Assembly: GCA_025937615.1 (NCBI GenBank)
Contig: JAICRA010000028.1
Location: 1-10,042 of the forward strand
Source of the DNA: Thermomicrobiales bacterium
GTDB taxonomy: Bacteria; Chloroflexota; Chloroflexia; Thermomicrobiales; UBA6265
Length of the DNA: 10,042 bases
Reading direction: 5' to 3'
Part shown: piece by piece, positions 6,799-10,042 of the stretch
How positions within the stretch are numbered: position 1 is the stretch's first letter
Layout of the letters: each line of letters begins with the position of its first letter
Program-made: the position numbers and the translations under genes
The notes under the pieces: model-generated
Databases searched by the model: none
What the model saw: only the letters and a program-made list of their open reading frames with translations
Told to the model about the DNA's origin: nothing

Positions 6799-7773
6799 TC
6801 AATGAGCCCCCCCTTGCGGGGCACCCGAGTCTTCGTAGAGGTCGCCAGCCAGGTACTTCAATCCTGTGTCGACGGCCACCGTCGCAACTGTGTGCGCAGG
6901 CCCAAGCTCCTCGGCCAGACGGAGCGCCGCAACCACGTTCAAGCCGGTCGAGACGCCAGCGAAGATGCCTTCCTCGCGGGCGAGCCGGCGGGCCATTGCC
7001 CGCGCTTCGCTCTCGTCGATTGCGCAGACGTCGTCGTAGGTGCCCGGGGTCAGCAGCGGGGGCACCATCCCGGTGCCGATTCCCTCGACGCGGTGGGGAC
7101 CACCCACGCCGGTCGTTAGGAACGGCGAGCTGGCTGGTTCCAGGGCGACGATCCGTGTCGCGCTCCCTGCGGCCTTGAGCGCCTGCGAGACGCCGACCAG
7201 CATCCCTGCCACCCCGAAGCCGCCGCAGAAGGCGCTGATCTCGGAGCCGGCTTGTGCAAGCAGTTCGCGGCCGATGCCAGCGTAGCCGTCGAGTGAGTCG
7301 GAATTGTGGAATTGATCAGTCCAGTAGGCACCGTCTCGAGCCACGATCTCTTTGACGACCTCCCGCATCCGATCGAAAAGGTCCGGTGTGATCGTGCCGC
7401 CCCGGCTGGGCACGATGGTGAGCTCGGCCCCGAAAGCGCGCATCGTTCGCAGCTTCTCTTCAGAGAAGGCATCCGAGGAAACCAACTTAAGCGGATACCC
7501 CTTGACGGCGCAGACGAAGGCGAGCGAGGAGCCGGTGCTCCCGCCGGTGAACTCCACCACGCTCATGCCGGGACGCAGCTTCCCACGCCGCTCGGCGCCC
7601 TCGATCATGGCCCTGGCCATCCGGTCCTTGTAGGACCCGGTTGGGCTGAAGTACTCCAGCTTGACGAGCACCTCGGCCCCGCCCGGTGGAGCCAGCCGGC
7701 GCAGGCGAACGAGCGGCGTTTCACCGATTGCCTCGAGTGTCGAGGAACGGACCCTGTCAGTACCCGATGCCAA
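6799..7773 (-). CDS. Cysteine-synthase-family PLP-dependent enzyme
   Basis: This 324-residue cytoplasmic enzyme belongs to the fold-type II PLP family (cysteine synthase, cystathionine beta-synthase, threonine dehydratase). These enzymes carry out beta-replacement or beta-elimination on activated serine-type amino acids. Motifs are IGETPLVRL (16-24), the cofactor lysine in SPTGSYKDRMA (K49), FTGGSTGSSLA (75-85) in place of the usual TSGNTG loop, and VAVDTGLKYLAGDLY (299-313). The phosphate-binding loop reads CGGFGVAGM (183-191), where typical members have a Gly/Thr-rich GTGGT. This points to a divergent subgroup rather than housekeeping CysK, so the substrate is uncertain and I give no symbol. 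The length is normal. The start is TTG at 7773: GAGGGGAGAG lies 6 nt before it, and upstream in frame there is a stop at 7801-7803 with no ATG, GTG or TTG between. It lies 164 nt after the hydrolase gene. Confidence 0.88.
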   Translation of the reverse strand: MASGTDRVRSSTLEAIGETPLVRLRRLAPPGGAEVLVKLEYFSPTGSYKDRMARAMIEGAERRGKLRPGMSVVEFTGGSTGSSLAFVCAVKGYPLKLVSSDAFSEEKLRTMRAFGAELTIVPSRGGTITPDLFDRMREVVKEIVARDGAYWTDQFHNSDSLDGYAGIGRELLAQAGSEISAFCGGFGVAGMLVGVSQALKAAGSATRIVALEPASSPFLTTGVGGPHRVEGIGTGMVPPLLTPGTYDDVCAIDESEARAMARRLAREEGIFAGVSTGLNVVAALRLAEELGPAHTVATVAVDTGLKYLAGDLYEDSGAPQGGAH

Positions 7774-7779
7774 CGCCCA

Positions 7780-7789
7780 CTCTCCCCTC
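7780..7789 (-). promoter_or_regulatory. Ribosome-binding site that fixes a TTG start
   Basis: The minus-strand run GAGGGGAGAG stands 6 nt before the TTG at 7773. With no other standard start codon between the upstream stop and this TTG, it decides the start of the PLP-enzyme gene. Confidence 0.65.
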
Positions 7790-7886
7790 GCCAGTTGGTA
7801 TCACTTCGGCTCGCTGCGCCGCCTGTACCCAGCCCGGCCACGCCGGCTTGAATCACGACCACGCCTGCGTCATTGAGTGGGATCTG

Positions 7887-7917
7887 CCGGAATACCGCCG
7901 GCTGACCTGAATTCCGG
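7887..7917 (-). terminator. Inverted repeat downstream of the hydrolase gene, weak terminator candidate
   Basis: CCGGAAT (7887-7893) and ATTCCGG (7911-7917) are perfect 7-nt arms around a 17-nt loop, 20 nt past the hydrolase stop. No T-run follows. It could end the hydrolase transcript, or be an operator for the PLP-enzyme gene. The rest of the 7774-7937 gap shows no convincing promoter. Confidence 0.3.
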
Positions 7918-7937
7918 GTAGGTATCGTACGCGCCGA

Positions 7938-9470
7938 CTATTTCCCAGGGAATTCCGTCCAGGGTTGCGACGGGCGGCTGTACAGATAGCCCTCCTGCCA
8001 GTTCCACTGCGGATGCAGGCGTAGGAACTCCGCGGCATCGAATGGAGCACCGTCGGCGCGGCCGAAGATCCCCCACATTGTCATCTCTTCGGCCGCCGCG
8101 GCCGTCGTCACCTTCCCATCGACCGAGCCGGCCGGGTAGAAGGGAACATTCCAGACCGCGTTCGGATCGCTGACGTAGTACATCGGGTCGACGTCATAGT
8201 GGGAGCAGATCGTGCGTGAGGAGGGGTTGATGTAGCCGAGGTAAGGGTCGAACGTGTCGGCCAGCATTGTCTGCCCGATCTCCGCGTCGATGCGACCCTC
8301 GTATTGGCCAAGCAGCTGGGGCCAGCGCACGCGCCGCGCTCCCGTCTGCTGGCGGACGTCGTTGTACCCCGTGTCGCTGCTCTCCACGTTGCGGATGCGC
8401 GGGTCATCTGGAGCGTTGTCCCCGAAGAACCAGCCGTCTGTCTTCTTCTTGAGGTCCTGGTAGATCAGCCCCTGCTCGTAGTCGGCGATCTCTCCGGTCT
8501 TGATGTCGCCGATCAACCACATGTTGGCGTAGCCACCGTTGTTCTGGGTGTCCATCAGCGTCACCCACTCGTCGATCGAGTTGGCGAACTGGCAGGCATT
8601 ACGGGCGCGCACGTACTCTGGAACTTTGCTCGTGTCATACCCCTCGTACCCGACCATCGTCGTCTCGACGACGACCATGCCACCGCCGGTGACCCAAAAA
8701 TCGGTCATGCTGGCGATCCAGCCGGGACTAGTCTGCATCACGAGGCGATGCCCGTCAGTCGGCGTGATGTCCAGAATGACGTTCATGAACTGGCCATTCC
8801 AGAACTCGGTGAACGACTGGTGGCCGATGACGATGCGGCCATCCGTCGTCGCCGAACCGGTGGCGATGAACGCGGAGCAATGGCTCTTGCGGTTGCCGGT
8901 CGGCGCTTCATTGACGTACTGGCTGGCAACCGTCGGCCACCAGTAGCCGGTCATCTCCATGTAGGCGTTCCAGCCGATGATATCGTCGAAGGTGGTGGGA
9001 ACTCCGGCTGCCGTGAGACCCGCGGCGATGCCCTCCATCTCTTCCGTTAGCTCGGGTGTGATCTTCGATTTGTGGAACTCGACCGCCTTGTCGACGAAGA
9101 AGCTGTAGTCGAAGCCCATCGTCTGGTAAGTCATTGCTTCGTAGACACGGATAGCGTCGGCGTACTCGGCGGCCACCAGGTAGCCATGCTGGAATCCGCG
9201 CTCGAACGGCACGCCCTCGATTTTCAGGTGGATCCAGCCGTTGACGTCGTTGCGGGAGGCGCGCTCCAGCCAACCACGCTCCTCCTCGGTGAGACCGGCG
9301 ACCGGGGAGGCGGTCGGTGTGGCACTCTGTCCACGGGCTGATGTCGAGGGGACGAGCAGCGCCGCTGTGAGACCAAGCCCGGTCTTGAGCACGTCGCGGC
9401 GGCTGACGAAGGAACCGCGTGGATCTGGGACTTTCGTCGTGGGCAAGCTCGGACACCCTCGGAAATCCAC
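7938..9470 (-). CDS. Tat-exported phospholipase B-like / C45-type Ntn hydrolase
   Basis: This is a 510-residue exported protein (numbering from GTG). SRRDVLKTG (23-31) followed by a hydrophobic run to about 44 is a Tat signal; cleavage near 45-50 leaves a Ser/Thr/Pro/Ala-rich mature end. The core resembles phospholipase B-like proteins (lysosomal PLBD, PF04916) and C45 acyltransferases, N-terminal-nucleophile enzymes that cut themselves before a Cys. The expected nucleophile is C198 in KSHCSAF. Further matches are SPGWIASMTDFWVTGGGMVVVETT (248-271), where PLBD proteins have a PG-DDF-GL-ETT pattern, NNGGYANMWLIGD (310-322) and SRTICSHYD (418-426). Such enzymes hydrolyse amide or ester bonds, often on acyl chains; the substrate here is unknown. 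Start: GTG at 9470 has AAGGAG at 6 nt; ATGs at 9494 and 9515 have no good site, and the frame open to 9734 would overlap the SH3 gene. Confidence 0.82.
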   Translation of the reverse strand: MDFRGCPSLPTTKVPDPRGSFVSRRDVLKTGLGLTAALLVPSTSARGQSATPTASPVAGLTEEERGWLERASRNDVNGWIHLKIEGVPFERGFQHGYLVAAEYADAIRVYEAMTYQTMGFDYSFFVDKAVEFHKSKITPELTEEMEGIAAGLTAAGVPTTFDDIIGWNAYMEMTGYWWPTVASQYVNEAPTGNRKSHCSAFIATGSATTDGRIVIGHQSFTEFWNGQFMNVILDITPTDGHRLVMQTSPGWIASMTDFWVTGGGMVVVETTMVGYEGYDTSKVPEYVRARNACQFANSIDEWVTLMDTQNNGGYANMWLIGDIKTGEIADYEQGLIYQDLKKKTDGWFFGDNAPDDPRIRNVESSDTGYNDVRQQTGARRVRWPQLLGQYEGRIDAEIGQTMLADTFDPYLGYINPSSRTICSHYDVDPMYYVSDPNAVWNVPFYPAGSVDGKVTTAAAAEEMTMWGIFGRADGAPFDAAEFLRLHPQWNWQEGYLYSRPSQPWTEFPGK

Positions 9471-9476
9471 CTTCGT

Positions 9477-9482
9477 CTCCTT
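9477..9482 (-). promoter_or_regulatory. Ribosome-binding site supporting the GTG start of the hydrolase
   Basis: AAGGAG on the minus strand is 6 nt before the GTG at 9470. The in-frame ATG at 9494 lies upstream of this site and has only TTGGA directly before it. If the TACAAT at about 9514-9519 is the -10 box (no good -35 was found), the ATG at 9515 would fall outside the message, which again favours GTG. Confidence 0.6.
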
Positions 9483-9583
9483 ACGCTCTTCCATTCCAAG
9501 GTCGCAGGTCTGCATTGTACGGGTGGTGCGGGCGCCGTGCGATGAGAACCGAAGGGCGCTTTCTCCCCAATTCACGTTCCAGG

Positions 9584-9636
9584 AAAAGCGAGCAGTCGCT
9601 TCCGCGCCACGGAGGAGAAACGCCGGTGGCGCCGGC
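9584..9636 (-). terminator. Tandem hairpins after the SH3 gene, likely terminator
   Basis: Downstream of the SH3 stop, in transcript order, comes GCGCCAC with GTGGCGC (9604-9610 with 9626-9632, 15-nt loop). Then AAGCGA-CTGC-TCGCTT (9586-9601) runs into TTTT and CC. The second, a 6-bp stem with a 4-nt loop ending in a short T-run, is the best intrinsic-terminator shape in the window. It would separate the SH3 gene from the hydrolase. Confidence 0.4.
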
Positions 9637-9651
9637 ACCCTCCCGCCCTGG

Positions 9652-10042
9652 TCAAAGTGTTTGCAGATATGACCCGTCACACCAGCCTTCGACGCCCTCC
9701 GGCGTCGCCACCTCGTACCAGGCGATGCCCTCACCCTCGACCGGTCCCGCGATGACTGTCGCCATAGAGCCTGCAGGCAGTGCGGTCAGAACCGTTGCCC
9801 AGAGCGCCGGCTCGACGTGAATGTTGAGGGGTCCGTTGGCGACTTTCGTTGCCGTGCCGGGGGCGAAGATCGGCCAGGTCTCCTGACGCTGCTCCTTCTC
9901 TCCGTTGACGCCACCCTCCGGCTCATTGCCGGTCCCGTCGTTTTCGACGGGAACGTCGACAGGGTCCGCCTCTGGGGCTGGCTCCTCAGTCGGTAGCGCA
10001 TCTTCTCCTGAAGGGAGCGGGGTCGCTGGGCCCGTGGACACC
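9652..10042 (-). CDS. Secreted bacterial SH3-domain protein (partial, N-terminus beyond right edge)
   Basis: An open frame enters from the right edge and stops at 9652, giving the last 130 or so residues. Fragment residues 1-55 are an acidic Pro/Glu/Gly-rich linker (LPTEEPAPEADPVDVP and on), typical of extracellular spacers. Residues about 63-128 form one SH3b-like domain: ATKVANGPLNIHVEPAL, VLTALPAGSMATVIAGPV, IAWYEVATPEGVEGW, and CDGSYLQ at the end. In secreted proteins such domains bind peptidoglycan or act as spacers at the cell wall. The usual LNLRSGP stretch reads LNIHVEP here, so the peptidoglycan contact may differ. The apparent first residue is an internal GTG and not a proven start; the true start, any signal peptide and any catalytic domain lie outside the window. 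A hairpin pair follows the stop. Confidence 0.75.
   Translation of the reverse strand, partial: VSTGPATPLPSGEDALPTEEPAPEADPVDVPVENDGTGNEPEGGVNGEKEQRQETWPIFAPGTATKVANGPLNIHVEPALWATVLTALPAGSMATVIAGPVEGEGIAWYEVATPEGVEGWCDGSYLQTL

Noticed and set aside
9471..9734. N-terminal extension of the hydrolase frame to a start at 9734.
   Set aside because: It would overlap the end of the SH3 gene on the same strand, read through the terminator-like hairpins, and place about 110 residues before a Tat signal that should be N-terminal.

Overview
The window is GC-rich bacterial DNA carrying ordinary accessory metabolism: one sugar-type ABC importer operon, a PLP enzyme, an exported Ntn-type hydrolase, and several smaller genes. 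The likely host is a Chloroflexota bacterium of the Thermomicrobiales/Sphaerobacter type. This is an inference. It rests on high GC, on a solute-binding protein exported by a twin-arginine (Tat) signal rather than as a lipoprotein, on mature N-termini rich in Ala/Ser/Pro/Thr directly after the Tat signals, and on a secreted bacterial SH3 protein behind an acidic Pro/Glu linker. No rRNA, tRNA, CRISPR array, transposase or phage gene is visible.

Layout. Positions 1-720 (minus) hold the N-terminal 240 residues of an acetyltransferase with two GNAT-like halves, cut by the left edge. Divergent from it, 884-1477 (plus) encodes a small five-helix membrane protein of unknown function. A hairpin-rich convergent junction follows. 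Positions 6637 down to 1545 (minus) form one transport operon in transcription order: Tat-exported sugar-binding protein, a 266-nt structured spacer, a two-domain ATPase, and two permeases that overlap by ATGA. A good sigma70-like promoter (TTGACG, 17 nt, TAGGAT) and a 24-nt dyad lie in the leader upstream of the binding protein.

Upstream on the same strand are a cysteine-synthase-family PLP enzyme (6799-7773, TTG start), a Tat-exported phospholipase B-like/C45 hydrolase (7938 to about 9470, GTG start), and the C-terminal end of a secreted SH3-domain protein that runs off the right edge (9652-10042).

How they may work together: the binding protein, ATPase and permeases certainly form one CUT2-type importer, but its substrate cannot be read from the sequence. 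The hydrolase, PLP enzyme and importer lie in the same direction, so an exported hydrolase releasing something that is then imported and processed is conceivable. Each has its own intergenic gap and probably its own promoter, so this remains speculation. I found no convincing novel multi-gene system. The most notable items are the PLB-like exported hydrolase with its hidden GTG start, the dyad in the importer leader, the structured spacer after the binding-protein gene, and the divergent cofactor-binding loops of the PLP enzyme.
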